This document shows positions 63,798 to 64,000 of a stretch of DNA of 64,000 nt, one piece after another. Made by a program: the position numbers and the translations under genes. The notes beneath the pieces were generated by a model. It did no database searches, was not told the DNA's origin, and saw only the letters and a program-made list of their open reading frames with translations. The stretch comes from Flavobacteriales bacterium (GTDB taxonomy: Bacteria; Bacteroidota; Bacteroidia; Flavobacteriales_F; PHOS-HE28): positions 18,479 through 82,478 of the forward strand of contig JADZAC010000030.1 of the NCBI GenBank assembly GCA_020852835.1, read 5' to 3'. How positions within the stretch are numbered: position 1 is the first letter of the stretch; each line of letters starts with the position of its first letter.

Positions 63798-64000
63798 ATG
63801 GCCTTGGACAAGAACCAGATCGCCAAACGCATCGCCCGTGAACTGCAGGACGGCTACTACGTGAACCTCGGCATCGGCATCCCCACGCTGGTGGCCAACC
63901 ACATCCCGCCGGGCATCAACGTCACCCTGCAGAGCGAGAACGGCATCTTGGGCATGGGCGAGTTCCCTTACGACGATGAAGTGGACGCCGACCTGATCAA
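63798..64000 (+). CDS. scoB: 3-oxoacid CoA-transferase subunit B, 5' part
   Basis: 67 residues before the window ends. The opening [38 protein letters not shown] and the catalytic block [14 protein letters not shown] (the Glu in SENG forms the thioester intermediate) identify the beta subunit of succinyl-CoA:3-ketoacid or related CoA transferases. Subunit A is usually directly upstream, but here only the REP array and a promoter precede it. Confidence 0.9.
   Translation, partial: MALDKNQIAKRIARELQDGYYVNLGIGIPTLVANHIPPGINVTLQSENGILGMGEFPYDDEVDADLI

Overview
The window looks like a chromosome segment of a high-GC member of the Bacteroidota, most likely an uncultured Flavobacteriales-type lineage; no species can be named. 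The evidence is many secreted proteins with type IX secretion (T9SS) C-terminal sorting domains, a PorE-like OmpA protein, the fused MurF/alanine racemase and fused DAHP synthase/chorismate mutase of this phylum, the order DUF4271-hemD-rnpA-yidD-S41 peptidase, and the Bacteroidota promoter -7 element (TAnnTTTG) in front of many genes. No rRNA, tRNA or CRISPR array was seen.

Layout: 1-2 kb, the end of a large T9SS type B adhesin-like gene. 2.5-18.8 kb, mostly housekeeping: ettA, two GT39-like membrane glycosyltransferases, murQ, a PKD-domain secreted protein, a NUDIX/mnmD pair, a PorE-like protein, and M42 and S9 peptidases. 19.0-29.9 kb, an accessory block of T9SS-type surface genes in which nearly every frame is broken: two or three single-base homopolymer slips, one in-frame TGA, one run of ten C, one (AG)n microsatellite in a signal-peptide region, and a tail-to-tail junction of two truncated genes. 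30-41.6 kb, aroG/aroQ fusion, a CoA transferase, a quinone-oxidoreductase-like enzyme, rsmI, a VapBC-type pair with a damaged toxin, an M28 peptidase, tdk and murF-alr. 41.7-48 kb, an XRE regulator and a divergent, translationally coupled operon of three secreted proteins; the inverted 26.7-29.8 kb block has the same gene order. 48-54.3 kb, a subtilisin-like secreted protease with an unusual active site and a small polysaccharide-synthesis group (GT2, GT4, O-antigen ligase-like). 54.3-61.3 kb, S41 peptidase, yidD, rnpA, hemD, DUF4271, a glutaryl-CoA-dehydrogenase-like enzyme and two outer-membrane proteins. 61.3-64 kb, a flavoprotein gene, then a REP-associated tyrosine transposase (RAYT) inside an array of its REP/BIME elements, flanked by a 20-bp direct repeat that copies the flavoprotein's 3' end, then the start of a CoA-transferase subunit B gene.

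Three themes stand out. First, the 19-30 kb surface-protein block either is decaying or is a set of switchable (phase-variable) genes; core genes elsewhere in the window are intact, which argues against uniformly poor sequence. Second, a complete REPtron (RAYT plus cognate BIMEs) sits with a further REP copy at 34.2 kb, alongside other palindrome families at 10.6, 25.7 and 31.4 kb. Third, promoter -7 elements repeatedly end only 3-8 nt before start codons, which suggests leaderless or nearly leaderless mRNAs and helps choose several starts, including two GTG starts.
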